Shown here in pieces: positions 48,085 to 61,696 of a stretch of DNA of 64,000 bases. The stretch spans positions 53,780,207-53,844,206 of the forward strand of contig NC_080078.1 of the NCBI RefSeq assembly GCF_949987535.1, written 5' to 3'. The DNA comes from Balaenoptera acutorostrata (Eukaryota > Chordata > Mammalia > Artiodactyla > Balaenopteridae). Below the pieces are notes generated by a model. The model had not been told where the DNA came from. It searched no databases and was given only the letters and a program-made list of their open reading frames with translations. Every line of letters begins with the position of its first letter. Positions within the stretch are counted from its first letter, which is position 1. A program made the translations under genes and the position numbers.

Positions 48085-48670
48085 ACAGGAGTCTTGATTA
48101 CTATAACTGCATAGTAAGACTTGAAATCTGATAGTGGGAGTTCTCCAACTTTGTTCTTCCTTTTTAGTATTGAGTTGGGTAACTCCCAGTTCTTTGCATT
48201 ACCATATAATTTTTTAAGTGTGTTGATATCTTAAAAAAAATGGTTTCTGGGTTTTTAGTTGGGACTTCATTGAATCTGTAGCTTAGTTGGAAGAACTGTC
48301 ATCTTTACCATATTGAATTTTCCCATCCATGAGTGTGGAATATCTCCCAATTTATTTGGATCTTCTTTGACTCCATTCATCAGTGTTTCGTACTTTTTCA
48401 CATGCAAGATCCTCGACATAGATTGTTAGACTTAACCTTAATTATTTCAATTTTTGGTGTGATTATAAATGATATTTTTTTTACATTTCAACTTCCAATT
48501 TTCATTGTTGGAATATAGAAAAGCAATTAATTTTTTATATTGATACATTAACTTGTATCCTGGAATCTTACTGGACTCACTTATTATATCCAGATGGAGT
48601 TTTTTCGTAGCTTCTTCAGGGGTTCCTACATAAAATATCATGTCATTTGTGAGTAAAGACAATTTTATTT
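48085..48670 (-). mobile_element. L1 ORF2 fragment, antisense, degenerate
   Basis: Typical antisense ORF2 text is visible: gtaagacttgaaatctgatagtgggagttctcc, ttcattgaatctgtagc, ccatattgaattttcccatccatgag, aaatatcatgtcatttgtgag. All frames are broken. Confidence 0.85.
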
Positions 48671-49700
48671 ATTTACTTATTTTTTAATTTATTTTTTAAA
48701 TTCACTGATTCTCTTCCTCCTCAACTGGGCCATAATTGGTACTTTTTCCACAGCCTCCACCAACCCCATATTTCTTCTCCTCAGAGTACTGACTCTCTCC
48801 ATCTGATCCCATCAAACCTCCTCGTCGCATTTCTCCATCTTACTTAGCTCCTCTCGCTTCATCTTTTTAAATGCCCTAACTTTCCAATTTCTGTGAGAAA
48901 TGCTGCCAACAGAAACCAAAGCATCCTGTTGTACTTTTCTCCTTTCCAGACACAATCACCACACTGCAGTCATCCACTCATCTCTTTGACCACAGAATTG
49001 CCAGTTGAAATGGAAACAGTAAGGATTCTTCATAGAAAGAATCCAGACACCAACTGCACAGTTTTCCTGAAAATGCCACCAGTGGAACTGTGCGGTCTAT
49101 CATGGCAGTGTTACATTCCACCAAGACCAGCTGAAAGAAATGAGCATTAGCAAAAGAGCCTTTAACCAGGATTCTGACTGCAAATATGTCATACTAAGAT
49201 AACATAAATTTCTTCATTTTGTTGACAATATATTCACTGTATTCCATTTCCTCTTCTTGTCACCTGTCTAATCTTTTCTTCTAATCTTCAAAATCTAGTT
49301 CTCTGCCCAAACTCTCCAGTCACTCTCAGTCTTTTTCAGCTATTTCCTCTGAACTGCTGAGGATTTTATTGTCTGTGCTAATCTTTTGCTCTTTGCTCCA
49401 CTGGTTCTATTGGATTGAACTGTTACACAATGGGATGTTTTATACTGTTTTGTATGTATGTATGTGTGTGTGTATGCACATTTTTAAATGTTTTTTCACT
49501 TTAAAGAAAGTCTCTCAAAGGCCAAAATTCCATTCATACTTCTTTTCAATCCATATAAAATCAAATACAATTAATTGATTAATATTTGTTTTTAATGAAA
49601 GATACTGCCCTAGTTTTAGCATGAACTGGGGAAATAACTTAAATTTCTAAATAATCCTACTTATAATCATAATGAATGTGCAACAGTTAATGTATGTTCA
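48671..49700. other. Pyrimidine-rich intron, no certain feature
   Basis: C/T-rich text at 48700-48880 and 49240-49400 may be distant L2-like sequence, but I could not align it. Confidence 0.4.
49451..49476. repeat. (TATG)n/(TG)n microsatellite
   Basis: Three TATG units followed by a short TG run and TATGCA. Confidence 0.9.
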
Positions 49701-49709
49701 GCTATAAGT

Positions 49710-49733
49710 AAAAAAAAAAAAAAAAAAAAAAAA
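49710..49733 (+). repeat. Poly(A), 24 bases
   Basis: An uninterrupted run of 24 A at the left edge of an old repeat (49734-50110). I see no direct repeats that would define it as a tail-only insertion. Confidence 0.95.
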
Positions 49734-50110
49734 TGGCCAAGATAACAGTAGCTTAGACAGGATAGAGACTTACTTCTCTCTCAGATAAAAGAAGCCCTGG
49801 AGGTAGGAGCCCAGGCTTGGTAGGGCTGCACCACCAGGTGGTTTGTGTCCCAGCTTTTTCTATCTGGCAGTTTCTCAATCCTCAGCATATGACATCAACC
49901 TCATGGTAGAGATGGCTGCTCAAACACAATTCATATTGGCAACATTTCAGCCTACAGCAAAGGGAGAAGGTTGAAAAAGCACACGTCCTCCCTATAAGAA
50001 AATGATGTTCCAGAAGTCTCACAGGCTTCTGCTTATACCTCTCGGCCAGAATTTAGTCTCATAGGCACACCTAGCTGCAAGGGATGCTGGGAAGTGTAAA
50101 GGGGAATGGA
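49734..50110. mobile_element. Old mammalian interspersed repeat, family unresolved
   Basis: Sequence order known from many mammalian copies: tagcttagacaggatagagacttacttctctctc, cctggaggtaggagcccaggcttgg, gccagaatttagtctcataggcacacctagctgcaagggatgctggga. I cannot name the family with certainty. Confidence 0.5.
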
Positions 50111-50114
50111 TATG

Positions 50115-53100
50115 GCCCAACTGCTAGCAGACTTCCTCTGTCTAGTGGAAGAACATTTATTTCTGCATATGTGTGTGTGTATCAACACAACTTGTGTATT
50201 CAACAGTACTGAAATAAGCATTTGCTAAGACAGTGAAGTCACTGGATGAATAATTCCTCCTTTCTTTGGGATTGCCCAATGTCCTTCTCCAGAATATTCT
50301 CTCTCAGCCATGACTCCAAAGACCTCTTTTTCAACAGAAACTTGCAATGTTCCTACAATCACATCTCCCCCCAGAATACTCCCATCTTTTTTCTCCTGGG
50401 GAATGATTTACCACCTTACCCCCTGGCTTCTTAAGGAGCTGGGACTTCTTTGTCTTCTAACGACTTGAAACTAAGCAAATTTGAGATTTCGTAGATCTCT
50501 CATCATAGAATTAAATGGAAATTTAACTTTAAAAATTCATCATCCTTAAGTTTTGTCTTAACTCTAAGGTTTAAGTCAGTCCATTGTAATGGTAACATTG
50601 TAAGTAAAAATCATAAGTAGTTCTAAAAGAAACAGTAGGTATAACAGTATTCTGAGGAACTATTCTACTTATATTTTTTGACCATTCCAACTCCCCTAAA
50701 ATAGCCACATTCTCAACTAACAGCAAATAAACTAAGTGCCCCTGTCCATTATGTACCCAGTGTCACCCAACTAATGGAAATTTACATGATAAACAAGCCA
50801 AGGAAATAAAAAAGAAAGTACACATGAAGTGTACTTTAGATACGTCACCTAGCTCCAAATTAGATTCTCCCTTCATTCCCGCTCTAACTTCTGGTTTGGT
50901 TTCAGTCCTGCTCCTCAGAGTTCATGGCCATGGTTTCTTTCCTGGTCAGCAAGGATAATTAGAATGAGGCACCTACTCTTTTAAAGCTCCACTGCAACAG
51001 ATTGTGTAATAGGTATTCCGAGACAATGGATGGTATGCCTTTTCCCCTCCATATACTCTAGAATTTTAATTATACAAAAATGCTTGCTCTGACATTCTTG
51101 CTTTTTATTTCATAAATAGCAAAATCCAGAGGTAAAACATATTTGTTTCTCTTAATCAGCTGATTCTTAAGGCTTTCCTGTTTACAGCTTTAGGCAGGAA
51201 CACTTTCGGAGCTGCTTTACTGCTTAACATCAAAGCTAAGGCTATCCAGGGAGCATGGGCTATTTATTTCCATAGTTTCTATATTTAGCTCTTGGCTTTG
51301 TTTACAGTCATCTCTCCTCCACCCCGCAGACACTTGAAAATTCCCTTTCCTCTCACAATTCTGTATCCTCCGTCTCTCTCTCTTGCTGGCTAGCTTTCTA
51401 CCAAGCTATGCAATTTCTTCTTGGGTTCTCTTGCAGATGATTCTTGCCTTTCCTCTTTGATTTCTCTCTGGAGAGTATGGAAATTGCCTTTTGGAACTGA
51501 AGAAGTGTTCCAAGGACACAACTCCTGCTGTTGCTCATCTCTTTTGGAGAAGGAACACATTCCAAAGGCAACTGTCAAGTGCAATTTGAGCTCCCGAGAT
51601 AGGAGAATATTTTTCACCCCAAAATTCAGCGGATATGTTTAATGGCTCATTTAAAAAGTGAACATTAGTTTTATTTTAAAGCAGGTTAAGATTTTGGGAC
51701 AATATTTTGCTTGTCACTGCCTTGATTAATGGAACAACATAATAAAAAATGAAGGAGGTGTGTGTTTAATAGTTCAAATAATAACTAATGATTACTTTGG
51801 GAAAAGGCACAATGTGGGCAGTGTAAACCAAAAAGAAGAGAATGTTAGGAAACATTATAAATTAAGTCTTGATTATGCTAAAGGCCCTGCTCTGATGCAC
51901 ATCTCTTGCATTTAATTCTCCTCACTGAGCAAAGTACAAGGTCACCATAACATTCTTAAAATGTCAAAATCATAGTAGTTAATTATTCAAGCCTTGAAAA
52001 TCAGATTGGCTTAATTATCTCTATCATGTGTAGGCCTTCCATCAGGGATAAATTGAAGGGTTGAGCTGCAAAGGCAGATAAAAGAAGGGTGAAATTTACC
52101 AGCAAGAAAAGGTTAAAATTAGTTTAGTCAGGCCCATGATTTGGGGGTAACATTGAATAGTGTGTCTCCATCTTTATGATGTCAAGCAGTTATATTCAAT
52201 ACGTTATTTTCTTTCAAAAAATATCGTAGAAGTCTGGGACACTGTTAAACCTCTTTTAAAATGTTGTATCCTTTCACAATCTAATGTAAAACACGAATAT
52301 CCTTGGCCTCCCTACTTTAAACCAGAACCGTTTTTAACCTCTTTGCATTCTTCAAAGTAGAAAGCATCTCATCTCTCTTCTGCCATTTTGGACGTTTGAG
52401 GAAGTCTTCCCTGTAAAAGTTCAGTTAAAATTGGAGGGAAGGGAAATGGTGATACCATGTGAACAAAATAAAATAATGTAGTCTTTGTTTTGCAGGATAG
52501 CTCTGCTCTCCTTTGTTCTTGGAAAAGTTTTAGGGAAAGACCTAGCTTTTGCCCAGCTCACTTTTAGATTCTCAGAAGACCGATGGTTCCCCACAGGGAG
52601 TAGTTTTGCTGCCCACTGCTTCCCCTCCTCGAGCCCTGGGCATTTGGCAAAAGTCTGGAGACAATTTGGTTGCCACTCTGGTGGGGCGTTACTGGCATCC
52701 ATGGGTAGAGGACGTGGGTTCTGCTGATCATCCTCTAATGCCCAGGCCAGCACCTGTAACAGCAGAAGGATGGGTGCACTGACCCCAAAGGGGTCTGGTA
52801 GAAGACTGACATCATCTGCTATTCAAGGCTTCCAAATTCATAGTCCTAAAGAGGGAAGCTGCTGCTCATTAATAGGTGCATAATTTAAAAAATACTATCT
52901 TAAAACCTCAGACATGATGAATTTTTAGCTCCCTTTTAGGTGTAAGGACATTCTGCCCTATTCCCCGAAAACATCCAAGTCCTAAACCCGTGGTCTGTTC
53001 CCTGACATGAACAATATATTATATCAATCAAGGGTACCAATGGGTGAAAACACAAAACAACATGAAGAGTAAAAGGAACTCAAGTTTCAAATTGCAATTC

Positions 53101-54870
53101 ATTTCAAATCCTTCAAATGCATCTGCGTCAACGCATAAAAAACCTAGGACAAACAGCCCAGCTCTTTCCTTTTGCCTCCTAAGGCATAGTGAAGAGAGAA
53201 GGAAGAGGTGGCTTTGACAGTTTTGAAGCTTTTTTACTTTTCAAAAACTCTAAAAATATGGAGAATGAGTATACAGTGTACCAAATATACTGAAAAATAA
53301 ATATCAGTTTGGTTAGAGCTGTTTTCTGCTTTTAATTGCCTTAGGTCTTACTTAAAAAAAAAGAAAGCAGAGATCATTAAGGGGCAAAAATTCCTTTCCG
53401 TATGCCAAGTCTGCATCAGCTGTGCCCACACTGACAGACTCTTATATCCTGCTCCCCTTAAATCTGCCTGGATGCTCAAATATTTGCCTGCAGCAAATAC
53501 CCCCTTCCCTCCCTCACACACATTCCTAGGAAAACCAGACAAAAGGAAAACCGAGACAAGTTAGAGGCCTTCTGGGGACAAACCACCTGATTTTCATTGG
53601 GCTTAAAAAGATCAGTGTATGGTCTGAGTAGGCCTGCATGTGTGGGCTTCACCAGGTTGGGGTGGGAACCAGAGGAGAAGCCACTGCAGAGGACATTTTG
53701 GGAAGAGGGGACTAAGTAAATAAGCAGAGGCAGGGAGGTATCAGTTTGTGACTTTCCTGAGGGACCCTGGGGTAGAGGTATCCCAGTGCCAGGAGCTGAG
53801 GCTGAAGAGGAAGACCGAGGCGACCAAGGGCTCAGATGCTCTCAGAAGCCTAGAAGAACTTGGCCATGAAATAGCAAAATAGTAATTTACACAGATAAAA
53901 CCAGAGCATCACACAATCAGGAAATCAAATTTTAGTTCAGACCCCATAAATAAAGTGACTGTTTCCACCCAAGGGAGAGGAATAACATGTTCTCTTTTGT
54001 ACTTGTGTGCAGAGAAGAAGGTGGACCGAGCACAGGGTGCCCAGTTGGCACAAACCATGAGACCAGACAAAACCACAAAATCCAGCTCTCGGGTTGGTTA
54101 GTAAAGCTGGAAGCCAGCATCTGGCAGTGTATTCTGGAGGCCAGTCAAGCCTCTTTATGGACTGCACTTGGAGTATTTACAGATTCAAAGAAAAGGAATT
54201 AGGACCAAGATCCCCACAACAAAACAAGCAGCAGCAACAACAAATAATCCTCGCATCTAGAAGCCTGGAAAAGAAATGGCTTGGGTCTCACAGGAGAGAA
54301 TTAGTAAAACTATTGCGAAGCACAGGGCAGCTCAGGTCAGGAGAGAGTGGAGAAGCATCTCTTGCTGACGCTGGCCAGTTTCTCAAGACATTGGACATGG
54401 GGTTGACAGCAGAAGTCTGATGTATGGTCTAATGAGCCCGTTGCTGGTATTATGTTTTGATTATGGATTACTAAAAAGTTTGTAGACGTCATTCTCTAGT
54501 GTATGTTTATTCATTCTCAATAAATGCTTCTGTTGTCTGCAGAAGTCCCTGAAATAAAGAATTGCTTAAAGCCCTGATAAACACAGACATGAGCACTGGC
54601 TCACAGTTGCCATTAGCTAACCAGAGAGGCAGGCTTATGATAAAATTCTGTCTCAGGGATGCTTATTTCCAGCTGTGTGTGATACCATGCCGAAGCATCT
54701 AGAAGTGCATTAGATGGCCCACTGAGATTCATTAGCAGTTTTATAAACAAGGTGAGAAAGTGTACAAAATTATCACTTTCAGAATTTTAGGGAGAATTCA
54801 GGTGGTAGGACATTGATAAAGGAAGTAGAAGGGGCAGAGAGACAAGTCGGGGGCTCCTATAATAATTGAG
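50115..54870. other. Long unique intronic stretch, no feature seen
   Basis: No clear repeat, exon or RNA gene. Several 60-110-codon frames (for example 52421-52753 minus and 54094-54420 plus) lack motifs and flanking splice signals in a consistent arrangement. Confidence 0.5.
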
Positions 54871-54872
54871 GG

Positions 54873-55015
54873 CAGTGGTTCTCAAAGAGAGGGCTCCAGC
54901 CAGCGAGATGGTTAGAAATGCAGAATCTCAGGCCCTACCTCACACCTGCTGAGTCATCATCTGTGTCTTATCCAGAGCCCAGGTGCTTGATAGGTACATT
55001 AGAGTTTGAAAGGCT
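54873..55015 (+). mobile_element. MER5-type hAT element
   Basis: cagtggttctcaaagagagggc, gttagaaatgcagaatctcagg, to agagtttgaaaggctgg. Confidence 0.75.
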
Positions 55016-56149
55016 GGACTAGGAGGTGAATAAGATGGGAAAAGAAGGAGCCGCTGTGGGTATGGGGAAGAGGTACAGCCTGGAGGGATGCTTGGGAAGG
55101 TTAGTGAACAGCTCTGACACTTCACTGGTAATCCAATCATATAAAACTACCCTTCAGACACCAGTGGGGACTCGCTTTGCTGGCCTCTTGGGATTTGAGG
55201 GTTCTCAGGGTCTACCATAGCTGAATGACAGAGATATTTCATCCTGTGGGGTTCCACAATCAACCTTTCTAACTGTCCTCTCCGCCCCAAATGCAAACAT
55301 TTCTGGGAGGGGGCGGGGGATATATGAATCCATTAATATAACACTTCCACTGAGTTTTTGGTCTCTTTTTTTGGGAACCACAGGCAGGAGGTGAGGGTGC
55401 CATAAGCAGCCGCCCAGCAGGCAGAGATGGGATTTGCTGGGATCAGGTGAGCCCCAGTTCAGGGTTTCTGGGGGGCTGGCTCTGGCCCAGGGCTACGCAG
55501 GCTTGCCAACCACAGATCAACAGTTTACAGGAGCGCTAACGATCTGTGCTGCAGATTGGGGTAAAAGAGGCAAAGTTCAGCTTGGGAGACAGAACCCAAC
55601 AGGTGGGAGACGCCTGCTCTCTCTAGCCGTAGAATGCCTTATTGCCAGCTGTCCCTTGCCAATAATGAGAGAAGGCCTTGGCTTTAATGATTAAGTGGAG
55701 AGTCAAAGAGCAGAAAATAGAGACCAGCTCATCGTCTTTATTTTGTTTTAATTGGGAGCTAGTTCCGGTTCAGCCCAGATTACTGATTCATTAACAAGTA
55801 AGCTAACATATCTTGTTATTTATAAACTACAAGTTTCAGAAAGGTGTATTCGTATTCTAAGACATTATTACACGACTTATAATGCACTTCTTTATCACGT
55901 AATGAATCTCTGCCACACTCAGTGCAAAATGTGATGAATACTTTACTGTGTCTGATCTACTACTTTTTGAGTCATCACAAAACCAAACCTTGAAATTCTC
56001 AGTGCTCCAGAGGAAACATAAAATGTTGGTTCTCCCCATTTGGTGTCACTGAAGATGTTCTGACCCACGTCTTCCTGTGTCCGCTCAGAAAGCATGGGGA
56101 AGCAGCATAATTCAGTAGTTTTCACCACAGTGATTCTGCTCACACATCC

Positions 56150-56365
56150 TGGAGTAAGAATGTCCAGGTCTGAATCTTTGCTCTGATACCTACACTTACT
56201 GACACCAAGTACGAGTTATTGAACTTCTCTGTACCTCAGTTTCCACATAGGTAAAATGAAGATAATACTTCCTACTTCACAAGGTTATCATGAATATGAA
56301 ATGAACTAACGTATGCAAAGTGCTAAGTGCACTAGCATGGTCATCATAAATGTCACCTATCATTA
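56150..56365 (+). mobile_element. MIR, nearly full length
   Basis: gtccaggtctgaatctttgctctgatacc, tacctcagtttccacataggtaaaatgaagataatac, caaggttatcatgaatatgaaatgaactaac, aaagtgctaagtgcac. Confidence 0.82.
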
Positions 56366-56459
56366 TTGCCAAATGTGCGATTTGATAGTTAGAAACTGTC
56401 CCATGAAATGTTAACATGCATATCAATCAATGAGAGTGTCAGGTATGGATAAATGCTGT

Positions 56460-56900
56460 TTTTTTTAAAGGTAGAAAGTGAGGCAAAGGAGTAGCGGAAG
56501 CTGCTCTGGTTAGGACAGTCCAGGACTAAGCAGGCCTCTGAAAGCAGGTTAAATCCATGAGAAGTGGCTTCGCCATGACGATCCAGGAGAAGAGAATTCA
56601 CTAGGAAGAAGCAGCAGGATCGTGCCTCAGAAACTACAAGAAGAGAGAATTTCAAGGAAGAAGTAGGTCTGGGAGCCATGTCCCATATCAAGTGATGCTA
56701 AGGGACCAAGTGAGATGAAAACAGATGACAAGATGTTGGACAAGGGTGACTGTGAAAAGACCTTTTTCAGCGATGAGTTGGGGAGAGAAAGGAAGGGGAG
56801 CAAGTAGAGACCAGGAGTGGAGGGCTCACTAAAGAGTCCTGCCGTGAAGTGGACAGCAAAATCAGGTGATCCCAAGATAGTGAAAAGGAAGCACTAACCA
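56460..56900 (-). mobile_element. Possible antisense L2 remnant
   Basis: Purine-rich text such as gggaccaagtgagatgaaaacagatgac and gacaagggtgactgtgaaaagacc resembles antisense L2-type sequence. No clear ends. Confidence 0.3.
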
Positions 56901-57647
56901 GAGAGAGTGGTGAGGTGAGTAAACGCACGGAGAAGAGAAGCATGGGACGTGTGTTCCGGGGGAGGGATCACGGTGCATGGGGCAAGCAGGCAGGTCCACG
57001 TGCAGGCTCAGGGTACCCAAGCGGGAGCAAGAGGTGGCAGGGAGTGACCACATGAGCCAGATTGGTTACGGGCATCCTGCCTGAATGTTGCAAGATGGAG
57101 AGCTTGGACAAAAGGGAGCCGCTATTAGATGGCAGCAGAGTTTAAAATAAAAGCAATGACCTCTCTGTTCCCAGGACTCACTAAGTCCCCTCTGTTGTCA
57201 TCTGAAAGGCACCCTTGACATCCATGCGATCCTAGGGAATAGTGTTCATGTGCTCAGCATGTGCTAAGGGGGAGGCACTCTACATGTCAAGACCAGAGCG
57301 TACCAGTCTATTAAAATCCTCGAAAATGCAATAGGGAGATCTAGATTTAGCATAGGATCCTTAAAATTTACTCCTCATCCTGAGAAATAGGGAAGAGGAA
57401 ATCCACAGGGCCCCAGGTCAAACTGACAGGAACTCTAAAGTCTGCAGTAGAAATGGTTCCTGTTTCATCTTAACTATTTCTCAGAGTGAGTTTCTGGCTG
57501 AGCCTTGGAAAGGCAAGGGAATTGGATAAGTATTCGTAAGACAGTTCAAAGGAGGGCTTTTTACTAGAATTATCAATTAAAGAGACCCAGGGGAGTGGAG
57601 AGACCATATGTAAGAAGCACAGCAGGAGGGGTCGTGCAGGCATCAGC

Positions 57648-57855
57648 AGAGTCAGCATTTACTGAGCACAGGCTATGGGCACCAGAGCCTGTGCAGCGCC
57701 CTCTGCAGGCAGGAACAGCTGCATCAACTTTCTATCACTCACAGCATCCCCATCCCCATCTCACAGACAAAGAAACAGAAGCACTGAGATGTTAAGAAAC
57801 TTGCCCAGAGTTACACACTTCTTATTAAGTGAGAGAACTCATGACTCCGACGTTT
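57648..57855 (-). mobile_element. MIR, antisense
   Basis: agcatttactgagcacaggctatgggcacc, ccatctcacagacaaagaaacagaagcactgagatgttaag, cttgcccagagttacac. Confidence 0.7.
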
Positions 57856-58264
57856 CAGTGATAAGAAGGCCAATGAAGTTAATTACCAAAAATAGAAGGA
57901 CAGAGGTTTTGTGAAGCTGGATGAATGCCGTGTGGGTGTGGAGAGAGAACAAGCAGAGATGAGGTCAAGGTGCAGGTGGGCTGAAAGCCAGTCCCGGAAT
58001 TAATTCTGTAACACAGCCAGTCTGCTGATGGCGTAACTCTTAATGGAAGGTTGGAAGGCATCACTGGGCTGGGGAGAGATTCTGGGAGCAAACGAGCTCG
58101 TCCTGCTGGCAGGGGAAGGATGGCTAGCTCTCCAGTGTACTAACTCTAATTCCAGTGCCTCCCATCCCCAGGCCATTACTCTCTCCTACTCTCTCCAGCT
58201 CAGGGATACATAAGACTGAGGAGCTGCCCACATTAGGAGTGGAGGAAGCTTCTCACTGTGATCT

Positions 58265-58930
58265 GGACCATCCTTGTCTGCTCATACACTGCTGGTAAGA
58301 GTATAAGTGACACAGACACTATGGACAACTGCGAGTTTCTAACAAAGTTAAATAGACACCCACCTTATGACTCAACAAGTCCCCTCCTAGGTAATTACCC
58401 AAGGGAAATGAAAAGGTATCTTCACAAAAAGTCTGTATGGTGTTGTTTATAGCAACTTTACTCACAATAGCTCAAAACTGGAAACAAAGCAAACATCCAT
58501 CCACTGGAGAATGGACACATTGTGGTAAAGCCACACAAAGGAATACTACACAGCAATAAATAAGAGCAACACAACATGCAGCTACACAGATGAATCTCGA
58601 AAACACTGTGTTGAGTGAAAGAAGCCAGACACACAAAAACATGCTGTGTGATTCCACTTAGAAGGGCAAGAATAGGTAAAACTAAGCTGGGTGATAGGAT
58701 AATAATTGTCCTTGGGTATTCCTGTATGTGCAAGAGTAGCAGGAGAGATACTGCCTGGAAAGGGCAAAAGAGAACTTTCTGGGGCCATGATAATATTCTA
58801 TCTTGAGCTACTCTATACAGGTGTACACATTTGCCAAAATTCATTCAGTGATATTGATATATCTGAGATTTGTGCATCATACTGTATATAAATTGTGCCT
58901 TAAAGAAGAACCACTAGTGTACAAAATAAA
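58265..58930 (+). mobile_element. L1 ORF2 end and 3' UTR, degenerate
   Basis: L1 landmarks in order: cactgctggtaagag, taggtaattacccaaggga, ttgtttatagcaactttactcacaatag, atggacacattgtggtaaagcc, caatagc then gggtgata, and a 3' end near aaattgtgcc. The 128-codon antisense open frame inside it is not a gene. Confidence 0.85.
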
Positions 58931-58934
58931 AATA

Positions 58935-60185
58935 TTAAAAATTGTCCTTATTCTGAGGGCTGGAGAAAGAAAATCTCTTCACTGATGACTTTTAAGTTTA
59001 TCACCCTTGTCCCAGGTCTGCTAATCAGGTTCTTGACCATCACCACACAGCACAAAAAGCAAAGAGAATCAACGCATCAGAGAACCCACACCAGAGTTAC
59101 TCAACAACTATCCCTGTAGTGGACCATTTTATTGCTTTCTTCCTGTAAGAGGGTATTGATAAAAAGGCATACATACCATTAATGTTAACAAAATAATTAT
59201 AATGCTGGAGCTCCATTGGCAGGGTATCCTCCCACAGAGAAACAGGACAGTACTTGAGCCTTCTTTAGGAATGTGCCAAGCTCTGAATAATCAGCAGGTC
59301 TCTCATTGTTAAAATCCTGCCTTTCATGTTTTTGGAATCATGGGAATATATTACATATTATTAAAATTTAATAAACTTAAGTATTTGGAAAATAGAAACA
59401 AACAGTCCCTGTTAATTCCCAGAACTGCGAATCACTCCACAAGGAACACCAATGTCCCCACGTCACTGACATTCTAGTGTCTCTAGATTCTTGGGCACCA
59501 GAATCTTGGTCACAGGCACTTTTGGGGCATTGGCCCTATTTTACTGCTCATCTTCCTCTCCAGCTCTTAGCAATGGACATCATGTGCTGAAATGGGCAGA
59601 TCTCCTGACTATGGACACCTGTGTGGCTTGAGATACCAGGAACTCACTCTTATTCATTTAATTATTCCTTTTCATCTTGCTTACAGGAAAAACAAAACAA
59701 AAAACAAAAAAAACATAAAGAGTAAATACTGACTTAAGCATAGTTAACTTACTAAGAAAATAAGCCTCTTCGGAAAAAAACTGCATATCTGAAATAACTT
59801 CCCTCTTAAAGATGGTGTAATTTTGCAAAGAAAAAATTTAAATTACTCAAACCAATATTGAAACGCAGGTATCCTTTAGTTTCAGCAAATGTCATAAAAT
59901 TATAATAATAAATTTACAAAAGTCTCATATGCATCCTACAAGTGTTATTTTAAGTTTTACTTCATGAAATTGGTTAGTCCAACAGATTCCATGTGTTTAA
60001 GACCATTTCACAAATAAGTTAGAATTTACAAAATGCAGCATGGATCTCTCAAAGGCTAAGCAGTGTACATTTAAAAGACTAAGTTATCACAAAAATGGTA
60101 CCCTAACGATAATAAAATGGAAACCTACACTTTGATACAAGTTTAAGTTACTATCTTATTTCACATCACCCCAATGAATTTTCCC
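58935..60185. other. Unique AT-rich intron, no feature seen
   Basis: Only an A-rich (CAAAA)n-like patch near 59690-59716. Confidence 0.5.
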
Positions 60186-60189
60186 AATC

Positions 60190-60450
60190 TGGCTGTAATA
60201 GTTGAGATCGCCAACTGGGGGCCAATCTGCTTGGGTTCAAATCTTAATTCTGCCACTTACAGCTGGGTGACGTTGGGCAAATTAATTAATTTTTCTGTAC
60301 CTCACTTTCTTTTGCCATAAAATGGGTTAATAATAGTGCCTATTTCATCGGTCTGTATTTTAGATTGAATCATTTAATGCATATAAAACCCTTAAAGCAG
60401 TGCCTATGATGTAAGCTGTGCTTAATTATTCTCAGCCATTAATATTTATT
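60190..60450 (+). mobile_element. MIR, full length
   Basis: ctgcttgggttcaaatcttaattctgccacttacagctgggtgacgttgggcaa, gtacctcactttcttttgcc, ataaaatgggttaataatagtgcc, gcagtgcctatgatg. The best MIR in the window. Confidence 0.86.
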
Positions 60451-61311
60451 ATTATTTTTATTCTGGTTCCTTCTATTAGCATTACTAGGGACAGCACTTA
60501 AATATAACACTTCTACAGACAACACACAATGAGTAATAAGCTCACAAAGAGATGCACAAATCATTAGTAACCAGACAAAACGCAAAGAAAACAAGCGGTC
60601 ATATTATATGCATTAGACCATAAAAAAATGATCTCTGCACGGTGCCATGTACATCAAAGGAGTGATATTGCTGATGTGCACATCCTTAGTTTCCCAGTGA
60701 AGTGTCACACTGCTGTCCAGGAGGGTAGCCCAGCCCACAGCCCTCCAACAGCTTTGAGGATTTCTATAGCTCCCTACCCTTGCCTTGGCATGATCCAGCT
60801 ATCTGCTTTTCCAGTCTAAAAGCTTCCATCAGCGAAGAATTTTGCTTCAAATACACAGATGAATGTCTAAATAATAAATAAAATATTAACGGGTTGCTCT
60901 CACAGGAAAAAAAATATAACACTTCTATTACTATGGGAATTAACTTAGACACATAGAAATAATCCTAATATAAATACATATTTTTTTCTAAATAAAGATA
61001 CATGGAACCAGTGGAAGTTAAGGACTATAATGCTTGTTTTGAATGTTAAAATAGGAAAGATGATAAACCTGATTATCAGCATAGTGGTGCAGTCTGTACT
61101 AGAGAAAAGAGAAAAGGAGAGAAAAGAAAGCTGATATGTGATGGTGAAACAGTAAATGAAAACACCTATATATAACAAACATTATCTTCCATAGATGTAT
61201 ATGTAATCGAGATAACATACAACCTTCCAGTTTGAAGGGAACTTAGAACTATTTTATCCCAACCCAAGACCGGCATCCATTCTAAGCATCCCTAGAGATG
61301 TTCAGTTAGAA

Positions 61312-61464
61312 TCTTGCTACTCAAAATATGGTCCTAGTACTAGTACCACCTGGGAGCTTATCAGAAATGCAGAATCTCACACCCCACCCCAGACCTACTG
61401 AATCAAAACGTGCATTTTAATAATATCCCCAGGGGATCTGCATGCTTATTAAATTTGGAGACGA
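61312..61464 (+). mobile_element. MER5-type hAT element
   Basis: cttgctactcaaaatatggtcc, cacctgggagcttatcagaaatgcagaatctc, caccccagacctactgaatc, then a degraded right end. Confidence 0.72.
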
Positions 61465-61469
61465 GCTGG

Positions 61470-61665
61470 ACTATATTATTCTAATTACCTGTACTCGTGG
61501 CAAGCTCACTACACATGAGGCAGCTGTTCCACTCCTAGATATTCCCAATTCTTAGAAGGTCTTTATTATATAAAGTCCAAATTTGCTTCCCAGTTTAAGA
61601 AAAATATATAGACCACAATCTCACTTTTTAAAATATGCTTAAATATATAGGCACGATATAAAGCA

Positions 61666-61696
<31 letters not shown>
